Shown here in pieces: positions 18,499-26,397 of a DNA stretch of 64,000 nucleotides. Numbering within the stretch: position 1 is the first letter of the stretch; the number at the start of each line of letters is the position of its first letter. Source of the stretch: Candidatus Enterococcus wittei (GTDB taxonomy: Bacteria; Bacillota; Bacilli; Lactobacillales; Enterococcaceae); the NCBI RefSeq assembly GCF_002140175.1, contig NZ_NGMO01000004.1:118072-182071 (forward strand). Direction: 5' to 3'. The notes beneath the pieces are model-generated. The model did not search any database. It was given only the letters and a program-made list of their open reading frames with translations, and was not told the origin of the DNA. Made by a program: the position numbers and the translations under genes.

Positions 18499-18816
18499 TT
18501 ATTTCATTAATTTTTCAGCTTGCTCGAGTACTTTTGCACCGTTCATCATTCCATAGTCTTGCATGTTGATCACATCTAATGGAATTCCTTTTGGCGCTAG
18601 TTTTTGTTCAAATTGAGCTTTCATAAAACGAACTTGTGGGCCTAGTAAAAGGACATCAACATTTTTAGATTCTAAATTGTTGTCTGCATCAGAGGCCGAT
18701 ACCGCAAAAATATCTGCTTCCATACCTTTTTCTTCTGCTGCTTTTTGCATTTTAGTTACTAATAAACTTGTACTCATCCCTGCAGAACATACTAACATAA
18801 TCGTTTTTTTCTCCAT
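18499..18816 (-). CDS. PTS lactose/cellobiose-family IIB
   Basis: A 105-residue IIB protein with the P-loop-like MLVCSAGMSTS and phosphorylated Cys10. It passes phosphate from IIA to the sugar in IIC. The ATG at 18816 is chosen because AGGAG lies 8 nt upstream; the longer frame from 18882 would begin inside the promoter region. First gene of the operon, controlled by the sigma-54 promoter at 18859-18873. Confidence 0.93.
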   Translation of the reverse strand: MEKKTIMLVCSAGMSTSLLVTKMQKAAEEKGMEADIFAVSASDADNNLESKNVDVLLLGPQVRFMKAQFEQKLAPKGIPLDVINMQDYGMMNGAKVLEQAEKLMK

Positions 18817-18858
18817 TTTGTCCACTCCTTTTAATTTGGTTTTACACATAAATATAAC

Positions 18859-18873
18859 GCAAGAACTATGCCA
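18859..18873 (-). promoter_or_regulatory. Sigma-54 (-24/-12) promoter of the lactose/cellobiose-type PTS operon
   Basis: TGGCATAGTTCTTGC on the minus strand matches TGGCAC-N5-TTGC with one mismatch and exact spacing. It is 43 nt before the IIB ATG and downstream of a gene for a GAYTGA-bearing sigma-54 activator, the expected arrangement. Confidence 0.85.
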
Positions 18874-18876
18874 AGA

Positions 18877-18921
18877 AAACAAGAGCTAAAATAGCGTTTT
18901 CACGACACTTAGCTCTTGTTT
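18877..18921. promoter_or_regulatory. Inverted repeat, candidate activator site, with an overlapping cre-like site
   Basis: Perfect 13-bp arms AAACAAGAGCTAA (18877-18889) and TTAGCTCTTGTTT (18909-18921) lie 3 bp upstream of the -24 element. Between them TGAAAACGCTATTT (18889-18902, minus strand) matches 12 of 14 positions of the CcpA cre consensus. A second imperfect repeat lies at 18922-18974. Binding roles are inference. Confidence 0.55.
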
Positions 18922-18970
18922 ATAGTGCGCACACTGATAATCACTGTGTAAAAACACGAATTAGTGTGCG

Positions 18971-21673
18971 CTATTTTTTAATTTTATTTTCCATAAACAT
19001 CTGTGTCAGGAAAGCAATCTCATGTTCCGATATTTTGACACCATATTTTCGTTCTAAACTCATTAAATTCGTACGAACAATATCCATTTCCAATCGATAC
19101 GTCTTAGAAAAAATGGAAAGATTATCAAAAGTACGAGACTTTTCATGCTTGATCAATCCATCAATCAAAAAAGCGATATGAATCACAATTCCAATATCTA
19201 CTCCTGGCTCTACAATAATCGAGAGATCTGTTTGGATCTGTTGTACCATACGTTGTAAAGTGCGAATCAGGCGATCAACAGAAGAAATCGCATTTAGAGA
19301 ATCTTTTAAAGATTCTACGATTTTTGCAGTTGGGATATCATCATCTGCAATCCGTTTCAATATGTTTAATTTTTCATCATCAAATACATCATAGGCAGAG
19401 AAAAATGGGATATTTTGATAATCCACATCAACAGTCCCAGCAATAGCCTTGATTTCGTATTCTTCAAGTAGTGTGTCTATATGCCGCTTAAAAGATTCTC
19501 TTTCTAGAAATTGCATTTGAATGACTTCCACTTTTTCTTGATTAATCACTGGTAGTATTCGTTGATACAACTTTGCTGCTACCCCTTCACCAGTAAAACA
19601 TGTGACAATTACTGCCTTCTTACGCTCAACAGTTTCTTGCTGTTCGATTTTAAATTGATCTTTGACGATCGATTCAAAGGACAATTGAATACTCTGATAG
19701 ATATCTTCTAAACTACGACCAACATTCGCCATTCGAATTGCTTCGATCACAATCATGGTACTACTCATGCTAATGGCTTTTGTTCGAATACCTGTTTCTT
19801 CAAAAATCAAATCACCAAATGTATTCAAAGATCCCATATCTGTCAAGAGAATCAATCCATTCGTCAAATTGGCTTGTCGTCTTTGCACATAAGCAAGAAC
19901 CTCCTCATACATGACCTGTACTTCCATTGCTAAAGGCATATTGAATGCTTTTCCAAGCTTAGTACCTAAGAGTTCTTGAGCCATCTCAAGCATGCTAGAG
20001 GCAGTTTGTTTACCGTGCATGAGCACTAAAACATCTACTTTGTTCTCTTTTACTGGCTCACTTTCCCCTAAATTGATTGAAAGAAACATACTGATAAAGC
20101 CAATCTCATCAAAAGGGATTTCTACTTGCTGTGCATCTTCGATAATGGTGGATAAATCAATGGCTACTTGAAATTCTTTTTTGAATTTCTTGCGTATATT
20201 ATTTAGATCTGGATGCACGATCATATGACCTTCTCTCACACGATCTAAGGTGCTTTGTAGATGCAGTGCAAACGCAAAGCGTGCTTTCTCATTATAAATT
20301 CTATCTAATCTTTTCTCAGCAACATCATATAGTTCATTTGTCAGGCGCCAAATATCTTCTGGTAACAGATCTTTAGGTATCGGACTTTTTGCTAACTCTG
20401 TGACATAGGTTTGAAAATAAGCATCTACATCTTTTGAGATAAGTGCTTCTAGATCGATATTTTTGACCCCCGTCTCAGACAATGACATCACTTTTTCTTC
20501 GATATCATTATACACTTGCATATTTCTTTCTGGATCACGTGACCACACAACATCCGCAAATCCTGGTTCAAAAGTAAGGTATTGACTTTTACTATCCATA
20601 AATCGATCTAATCGTTCAGGAACTTCCTTGATTTTTAATAGTCCTTTTTGAACTTGCAACGACAATTCTTCCTTACGTATCACCAGTTTTTCTTCTTGAT
20701 GTGTTCGATAATGCAAGAAGGACTTTGCGCAAACCAATTTCAGATCTCGTTTGACTTGTCCAATATTTCCTTCTGCATCATAAAGCATAAAGGCTAAAAT
20801 CGCTTCTTTTTCGATATCGATCCTCTGGTTCAACCGATTGGCTTCTTGCTTGATAAATAAAGAGATAATTTCATAACGTTCATCTAAAGAGCGAGAAGCA
20901 AGATTTGGCAAAGTGATTGCCATAGGAATTCTACGGTTAAAAGTAGTCAAAAAACTTTCAGAAGACTCTGTGGTCGCACCAATGATTTGTACAGAAGCTT
21001 CATGAACCTGGGCGCTTTCCCCTAAAGGACGATAAACACCTTTATCAATAAACGTAAATAGCATCTCTTGCCCTTCTGGTGGTAAGCGATGGATTTCATC
21101 AAGGAATAAAATCCCTCCATCAGCTTTAGCAATCAATCCTTGGCTATCATGGGAAGCGCCTGTATATGCTCCCTTTTTAATCCCAAAAATATGTCCAAAT
21201 AATAACTGAGGGTTTTGAGCATAGTCTGCACAATTGAACGAGACAAATGGAGCATCTGAAGAAAGCATCTCAGAATCGATCGCAAAATGATACATACATT
21301 CGGCAAACATTGATTTCCCCGTACCAGTTTCTCCGAAAATGATCGTATGTAACCCTCTTGGTGGATACAAGATTGCTGCTTTTGCTTGCTGGATGCTTAC
21401 TTTTAATGATTCGTTTTCTCCTACCAACGTTTCAAAAGTTACTTGTGTTGAGGAATCCACGTGGACTTTATCAGCAGCTGTTTTTTTGGGAGGTAATGAA
21501 TACACTACAGGTCTTCCCGCACCTTTGATAATATAATGTGCTTTATACAAATCACTTAGATAACGGCTTGCATTACTTCGGTCAATCTCTAAGTGTTTTG
21601 CCACATCACTGGCTGTCATTCCTTGTGGATAGTCCGTCAGTAACTCCAAGATTTTTTCCTGTCTTTCGTTCAT
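18971..21673 (-). CDS. LevR/CelR-type sigma-54 transcriptional activator with PRD and PTS domains
   Basis: A 900-residue activator of the adjacent PTS operon. Order: N-terminal winged HTH (about 3-60); AAA+ domain with GETGTGKS at 114-121, the sigma-54-contacting GAYTGA at 168-173 and LDEIHRLPPEGQE at 191-203; a PRD around 450-560; a mannose-type IIA domain with LVLMHGKQTASS near 565; a IIB-like domain with VTCFTGEG near 690; and a C-terminal PRD. PRD and IIA histidines let PTS phosphorylation set its activity. It lies directly upstream of the PTS promoter it is expected to drive. No sigma-54 gene is in this window. Confidence 0.93.
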   Translation of the reverse strand: MNERQEKILELLTDYPQGMTASDVAKHLEIDRSNASRYLSDLYKAHYIIKGAGRPVVYSLPPKKTAADKVHVDSSTQVTFETLVGENESLKVSIQQAKAAILYPPRGLHTIIFGETGTGKSMFAECMYHFAIDSEMLSSDAPFVSFNCADYAQNPQLLFGHIFGIKKGAYTGASHDSQGLIAKADGGILFLDEIHRLPPEGQEMLFTFIDKGVYRPLGESAQVHEASVQIIGATTESSESFLTTFNRRIPMAITLPNLASRSLDERYEIISLFIKQEANRLNQRIDIEKEAILAFMLYDAEGNIGQVKRDLKLVCAKSFLHYRTHQEEKLVIRKEELSLQVQKGLLKIKEVPERLDRFMDSKSQYLTFEPGFADVVWSRDPERNMQVYNDIEEKVMSLSETGVKNIDLEALISKDVDAYFQTYVTELAKSPIPKDLLPEDIWRLTNELYDVAEKRLDRIYNEKARFAFALHLQSTLDRVREGHMIVHPDLNNIRKKFKKEFQVAIDLSTIIEDAQQVEIPFDEIGFISMFLSINLGESEPVKENKVDVLVLMHGKQTASSMLEMAQELLGTKLGKAFNMPLAMEVQVMYEEVLAYVQRRQANLTNGLILLTDMGSLNTFGDLIFEETGIRTKAISMSSTMIVIEAIRMANVGRSLEDIYQSIQLSFESIVKDQFKIEQQETVERKKAVIVTCFTGEGVAAKLYQRILPVINQEKVEVIQMQFLERESFKRHIDTLLEEYEIKAIAGTVDVDYQNIPFFSAYDVFDDEKLNILKRIADDDIPTAKIVESLKDSLNAISSVDRLIRTLQRMVQQIQTDLSIIVEPGVDIGIVIHIAFLIDGLIKHEKSRTFDNLSIFSKTYRLEMDIVRTNLMSLERKYGVKISEHEIAFLTQMFMENKIKK

Positions 21674-21731
21674 ACAACCTCTCCTTTAGCTACAACACAC
21701 ACTGTTTCCGTTTTCAATATAATAACACAAA

Positions 21732-21751
21732 AAGGCGCTTATTTGCGCCTT
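21732..21751 (-). terminator. Terminator whose loop contains the helicase stop codon
   Basis: AAGGCGC and GCGCCTT form a 7-bp stem with loop TTATTT (plus strand). The minus strand continues into TTTTTGTG. The TAA stop of the DEAD-box gene (21739-21741) is in the loop. Confidence 0.8.
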
Positions 21752-23016
21752 GCTCCTTTATTTTTATCTTTTTTTTGTTTGTTTTTACGCTTCTTCGTAC
21801 GAACAGGTTTAGCTTTTTCTTGGATTCGTTCTTTCTTCGGTGAAGAAACAAGAGTAGTTTTTTTCGACTCTGGTAATGATTTTTCTTTTTCTGGTGCTTC
21901 TTTTTGCAAACGTCCGCCATAAAGGAAGCTTTCTTCCAGTTCTATATCCGCATTTCGTACCATTCTTTTTAAGTCTCTCAGTGTATGCTCGTGAACGAAA
22001 GTAATAACGCTCCCTTTACTTCCCATTCTCCCTGTTCTTCCAGAACGGTGAAGATATGCTTCTTCAGTCAAAGGCACATCTATATTTACCACGTAAGGTA
22101 GTTCAGCGATATCTAGTCCTCTGGCAGCTACATCAGTCGTCAATAAGACATTGATTTTTTTCTCTTTGAATTGATCCAAGGCAGCTTTTCGCAACAACTT
22201 ATTTTGATCTGAAGCCAAGCTGGCAACAGCAATTCCACGGTATAGCATTTTTTCTTCCATAGCACCTAATTCACTGAGTTGATTAAAGAAGACTAGTCCT
22301 TGAAACCCTTCAACATGGGCTAGTCTTCTTAAATAATCATCATTTTTTCGAGCAGGTACACGAATATAATAGTGATTCTGGCCTTTTCTAGAATCATCTT
22401 CTTTTGTGACATCGATTACTTTTAACACACGATTGGTCATTTTTTCGATCTGGTCAATTGACCGATCTGCCGTAGCTGAAAAGAAAGCCAACTGATAATT
22501 AGTTGGTGCTTGGCGTAAAATCTGGTCAATAAACGGTCGATTTCCCTCATCAAAAAGTTGATCCGCTTCATCGAATACCACAGTTTTAATTTGATGTGCT
22601 TTTATTTTTTTAGCTTTCATCAATTCTAAGACTCGCCCTGGTGTACCTACTAAAATTTCCGGCTTAGTCTTTAAACCTTCTACTTGACGTTTGACATTGG
22701 CTCCACCAACAACTGATTGGACTTTAAGATCAAGTTCTTTCGCCCATTCTCGTGTAACCTCTGCGACTTGGATCGCTAATTCTTGGGAAGAAGCGAGAAT
22801 CAACAAAGCAGTTGCTTCTTTTGGAGAAACATTCAATAGTAGTGGCAAAAGATAAGCCAATGTTTTTCCAGAGCCTGTCGGAGATACGCCAATCAAGCTT
22901 TCTTTATTTTTTAATTCATCAAATACTTCTTTTTGAATCAAAGATGGGGTAGTAAATCCTTTACTTTCCCATTTTTTCTGCCAATTAGTTGGCAATTTCT
23001 GTACAAATTCATTCAT
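21739..23016 (-). CDS. DEAD-box RNA helicase
   Basis: A 425-residue ATP-dependent RNA helicase. Motifs in order: Q motif TPSLIQKEVF at 23-32, SPTGSGKT at 45-52, TPGRVLELM near 125, DEAD at 149-152, SAT near 180, and HRSGRTGRMG late in domain 2. A Lys/Arg-rich tail of about 60 residues follows, likely for RNA or ribosome binding. It is shorter than CshA and nearer YfmL/CshB-sized helicases; the subfamily is not certain. Its ATG overlaps the stop of the oxidoreductase gene, forming an sfsA-oxidoreductase-helicase operon. Confidence 0.92.
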   Translation of the reverse strand: MNEFVQKLPTNWQKKWESKGFTTPSLIQKEVFDELKNKESLIGVSPTGSGKTLAYLLPLLLNVSPKEATALLILASSQELAIQVAEVTREWAKELDLKVQSVVGGANVKRQVEGLKTKPEILVGTPGRVLELMKAKKIKAHQIKTVVFDEADQLFDEGNRPFIDQILRQAPTNYQLAFFSATADRSIDQIEKMTNRVLKVIDVTKEDDSRKGQNHYYIRVPARKNDDYLRRLAHVEGFQGLVFFNQLSELGAMEEKMLYRGIAVASLASDQNKLLRKAALDQFKEKKINVLLTTDVAARGLDIAELPYVVNIDVPLTEEAYLHRSGRTGRMGSKGSVITFVHEHTLRDLKRMVRNADIELEESFLYGGRLQKEAPEKEKSLPESKKTTLVSSPKKERIQEKAKPVRTKKRKNKQKKDKNKGARRK

Positions 23017-24029
23017 TAAACTTTTTCCTCTTTATCCGCATCAAATTCTATACCACCGCTTCTTCTCATATCATAAACCACTTGATTCACATTTCGGGCA
23101 AGCTCCGTCCATTCTTCGTAAAGCAAGCCTCGAACAGGATCAGTAGGATGATTGATGATATCCGCAAAATCCTCAGCCTCTTCTGACATTGGATTTTCTG
23201 AAGGTGTAATGGTTAAATCAATAATTTCTTTGTGATTCCGATCATGAAACTCCGCTTGTTCGATCGCATTTACACCATTCATAACAAGCGTACCTGAATC
23301 AAAGTAAATCTCTGAAGGCAAGTATGAGTCCCCGATTTTCCCAGGTTGGATCGATACATCAAAGGAATCATAACGCAAGATTCCCCATCCTAGACCATCA
23401 ACACCTGTTGAGATCTTTCTTGGGAAATAATGCACTTCCTTAGGCATGCCAAACCACGCAAGTGCTGCATACACTAAATACACCCCTAGATCCATCATTG
23501 CACCACCAGAAAAATGGGTAGAAAAAATGTTTGGTTCTTCTCCATCTAACACTTGGTCATAGCGGGAAGAATATTTCATATAACTAAAATTAGCCCCTAA
23601 GATTTCATTTTTCAATGGTAAGTAATCAGCAACTTTTTTAAACCCAGCTTCATGGATATTTCTAGCTGCTTCAAAAAAGAAAACTCGTTTTTGATTGGCT
23701 AAATGGATGATTTCATCCATTTCTTTTGGCGTGCTAAATGCTGGTTTTTCAACAATGACATTTTTTCCTGCTAAAATGGCTTGTTTAGCATGTTGATAAT
23801 GTAAACTATTTGGTGAAGCAATATAAACGGTATCCATATGTTGAAGATCGAAAAAGACGGTTAAATCAGTTGCTAATTCAATATCTCCTTCATATTTTGA
23901 ACTAAACTCTTGTGCCTTTTCTAAATGTCGTGAATAGACAGCCGTCAATACATATTGATGAGTGCCTAACGCGGCTTGCACAAATTGATGGGTAATCCAG
24001 TTTGTGCCAATTATACCTAAATGGATCAT
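23016..24029 (-). CDS. Gfo/Idh/MocA family NAD(P)-dependent oxidoreductase
   Basis: A 337-residue two-domain enzyme: an N-terminal Rossmann fold (HLGIIGTNWITHQFV in place of the usual GxGxxG, and VEKPAFSTPKEM with the conserved EKP lysine), then the alpha/beta substrate domain with GGAMMDLGVYLVYAALAWFG. The start at 24029 (AAGG about 8 nt upstream) is chosen over a longer frame from 24083 that would overlap sfsA. The substrate, probably a sugar or cyclitol, is not predictable. Middle gene of the operon. Confidence 0.87.
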   Translation of the reverse strand: MIHLGIIGTNWITHQFVQAALGTHQYVLTAVYSRHLEKAQEFSSKYEGDIELATDLTVFFDLQHMDTVYIASPNSLHYQHAKQAILAGKNVIVEKPAFSTPKEMDEIIHLANQKRVFFFEAARNIHEAGFKKVADYLPLKNEILGANFSYMKYSSRYDQVLDGEEPNIFSTHFSGGAMMDLGVYLVYAALAWFGMPKEVHYFPRKISTGVDGLGWGILRYDSFDVSIQPGKIGDSYLPSEIYFDSGTLVMNGVNAIEQAEFHDRNHKEIIDLTITPSENPMSEEAEDFADIINHPTDPVRGLLYEEWTELARNVNQVVYDMRRSGGIEFDADKEEKV

Positions 24030-24045
24030 ATACTTTGCCTTCTTT

Positions 24046-24774
24046 CTATAAATTAGGATCTTCAAAAGGAATCGTAAGATCAAATGGAATCGATTGTTTT
24101 ACGTTCACTTGATCTTTTGTCACCTGACAATTATATACTAGCACTTCCACACCCTGTTGTTGAGCAAAATGGATACCGTATGCTAGGTCGGGGTGCATTT
24201 CTTCGTGGATCGTGGCTACCTGTAGATGTTCAAATTGTGCAATAAACAAAAGGTAAGTTTCATATCCTTCTTGATGAGCCTCTACTAATTCCTTTACATG
24301 TTTAAGACCACGAATTGTTGGCGCATCCGGAAATGCCCCCACCCCATTATTTTCTAAGGTCATTCCTTTTACTTCCACAAATATTTTTTGATTAGATGAT
24401 GTCTCTATATAAATATCGAATTTTGACTGTCGGTAGGTCACTTCCCGCTTATAAGTAACGATTTCACCACGCAATGTTGGCAATTGGATCGTTCCATCTA
24501 AGATGCCCTCCATTGCGAGTTTATTAGGTAATTGACTATCGATATTGATCCATTGGTCTTTCTTTTTTACTGCTATCAAGTCATACAACGTTTTGCGCTT
24601 AGTTCCTGGTACATAAGCGACCGCAACTTCGGCACCTGGAATAAAGACTTCTTTTCCTCTACCAGTGTTTTTAACATGTGTCGTGATGACCTCGCCTTTT
24701 TGATTTAGGCAATGGGCAATAAAACGATTGGGTCGATCAATAAAAAAGGCAATTTCTACCTGAGGGTAATTCAA
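24046..24774 (-). CDS. sfsA: SfsA family protein (sugar fermentation stimulation)
   Basis: A 242-residue protein with an N-terminal OB-like DNA-binding domain (FIDRPNRFIAHC, HVKNTGRGKEVFIPG) and a C-terminal nuclease-like fold with VEVKGMTL and FPDAPTIRGLKHVKEL, both SfsA hallmarks. The start is a TTG with AGGTGA 6 nt upstream; no better ATG is near. The family's exact role is unsettled: E. coli SfsA affects maltose genes. First gene of the operon with the oxidoreductase and helicase. Confidence 0.9.
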   Translation of the reverse strand: MNYPQVEIAFFIDRPNRFIAHCLNQKGEVITTHVKNTGRGKEVFIPGAEVAVAYVPGTKRKTLYDLIAVKKKDQWINIDSQLPNKLAMEGILDGTIQLPTLRGEIVTYKREVTYRQSKFDIYIETSSNQKIFVEVKGMTLENNGVGAFPDAPTIRGLKHVKELVEAHQEGYETYLLFIAQFEHLQVATIHEEMHPDLAYGIHFAQQQGVEVLVYNCQVTKDQVNVKQSIPFDLTIPFEDPNL

Positions 24775-25042
24775 TATTTGTCACCTGTCTTTCTATTAAG
24801 TATCCTACCATAATTTGACCAAAAGCGCTCAAAAAACCAGTCGAAAGTCTTAGAGAATTTTTTAACTTTCTTTAGTAAACTATAAGTAAAGATGTGTGCC
24901 CCTAGTATTCTAGCATCAAAAAAGAATTCAAGAAACGATGCCCAAAGAAGGAACTGAAAAAAGGAAAAAATACTCTTGAAGTACGATCTTTTATGATCCA
25001 GTATTCATCTTTGTAACAATCTAACCTTTAAGGAGTGATCGA

Positions 25043-25381
25043 ATGAGAAAAAAAATTATCTATGTCCTGTTTGCCTTCATAGCTACACTCGCAGGTAATA
25101 AAGTTCTCCAGCACAAGAAAAAAGAAGCAACTAATAGACAACTGGCGAACTATTTTGGCACATGGTTCTTTACTGACGACATGCAGAAAAAACATACGTT
25201 AACAATCACTAATGCCTACGATTTTTCTCTTGATCAACAGTCTTTAGAGACAATGTTAGTTGAAGCGACTCCTGAAAAATTGATTGTACGTGATCAATAT
25301 GGTTTTTACCTGATAGTCTCATCCAAAGAAATGACCTTTTATGATGAATCAGCCGATACCACTTACCTTTTATACAAATAA
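25043..25381 (+). CDS. DUF4828-like membrane-anchored hypothetical protein
   Basis: 112 residues: a short basic start, one hydrophobic helix (about 5-18), a Lys-rich stretch, then a compact domain with FGTWFFTDDMQKKHTLTI and repeated short strands, probably outside the membrane. The helix lacks a lipobox Cys. The pattern resembles DUF4828 of lactic acid bacteria; tentative. AAGGAG precedes the ATG by about 9 nt. Single gene, divergent from sfsA. Confidence 0.7.
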   Translation: MRKKIIYVLFAFIATLAGNKVLQHKKKEATNRQLANYFGTWFFTDDMQKKHTLTITNAYDFSLDQQSLETMLVEATPEKLIVRDQYGFYLIVSSKEMTFYDESADTTYLLYK

Positions 25382-25735
25382 CGGTAAATCATCCCTCTGC
25401 TCTTCGACCTCAAGATAGATTTTGAAAACTTGCTTCTGATAATTTCAAAATTTATCTTGATATTGAACAATAGTTAGTCTTCATCTTATCCTCTTATCCT
25501 CGAGTCTATAAAAAAATATAGTGGCAGTTCTTTAGATGATCAGCAATATCCAAAAAGATGTCCACCACTTTACATTTTTCTAACAGACTAATTTCCATTC
25601 AATCTGTTTATGTTCATCGATTGTCACAAAAAAACACCCTTCTTTCTCTGTTTTTTTCCTTATAAAATAGTCAATTTGTGTTTTTTTTGTTACACTTACT
25701 AATAATGGTTTCTTACCATGAAAGGATGATCGAAT
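25382..25735. other. 354-bp intergenic region before the DtxR-like gene
   Basis: Holds an inverted repeat at 25410-25427/25443-25460 (17 of 18 bases complementary, 15-nt loop) but no T-run, and a 15-bp palindrome ATGGTTTCTTACCAT at 25705-25719 just before the regulator start. No coding frame is supported. Confidence 0.5.
25705..25719. promoter_or_regulatory. Short palindrome upstream of the DtxR-like gene, possible operator
   Basis: ATGGT and ACCAT arms around TTCTT lie 16 nt before the ATG. An autoregulatory metalloregulator could use it, but the arms are short and do not match a known MntR consensus well. Confidence 0.3.
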
Positions 25736-26383
25736 ATGACACCAAATCGAGAAGATTACTTAAAAATCATTCTGGAACTAGGCGGTGACACAGTTAAAGT
25801 AAATAATAAACAAATCGTTTCTAGCCTTACGGTGTCTCCTGCTTCCGTCAGTGAAATGATTTCTAAACTCGTTAAAGAAAAACTTGTAGAACATTCTCCT
25901 TATCAAGGTGTGCAGTTGACTGAAAGCGGCTTACAAAAAGCAAGTAGCTTAATTCGCAAACACCGATTATGGGAAGTTTTTTTAGTAGAACATTTAGATT
26001 ATAGGTGGAATGAAGTCCATGATGATGCAGAAGTTCTTGAACATGTTACCTCAGAAGAACTTGCGGATCGTTTAGAAAAATACTTGAAGCACCCAGCGCA
26101 TTGCCCGCATGGAGGGATCATCCCCAAAAAAGAGCAAGTCGTTCACGAAGAACGACGACAAACACTTGAATCTTATCCAGTTGGTTCAAAGATCCGCATT
26201 GCTCGAGTTCTTGATGAAAAAGAATTACTGGATTATTTAGTAACCATTGACTTAAACATTGATGAAGAATATGAAATTATTGATGTTGCAGCATACGAAG
26301 GCCCTATTACGATCCAAAATGAAACGAAAAAAATACCTGTCAGCTTCAAAGCCGCCAGTACCATTTTTGTCGACAAACTATAA
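25736..26383 (+). CDS. DtxR/MntR family metal-dependent regulator
   Basis: A 215-residue cytoplasmic repressor-type protein. Residues about 1-65 form the winged helix (NREDYLKIILELG, SLTVSPASVSEMISKLVKEKLV). Residues 66-140 hold the dimer and metal region with RKHRLWEVFLVEHL, HDDAEVLEHVTSEEL and the HPAHCPHGG segment. The C-terminal part is an FeoA/SH3-like domain. It has the longer DtxR/IdeR-like layout rather than short MntR. Metal and targets are inferred only. zwf follows 14 nt later, so the two are likely cotranscribed. Confidence 0.9.
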   Translation: MTPNREDYLKIILELGGDTVKVNNKQIVSSLTVSPASVSEMISKLVKEKLVEHSPYQGVQLTESGLQKASSLIRKHRLWEVFLVEHLDYRWNEVHDDAEVLEHVTSEELADRLEKYLKHPAHCPHGGIIPKKEQVVHEERRQTLESYPVGSKIRIARVLDEKELLDYLVTIDLNIDEEYEIIDVAAYEGPITIQNETKKIPVSFKAASTIFVDKL

Positions 26384-26397
26384 AGGAGTAAACTAGC

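Noticed and set aside
21538..21843. 101-codon plus-strand frame
   Set aside because: Spans the starts and ends of two minus-strand genes; Phe/Ser-rich shadow of their Lys/Glu-rich codons.
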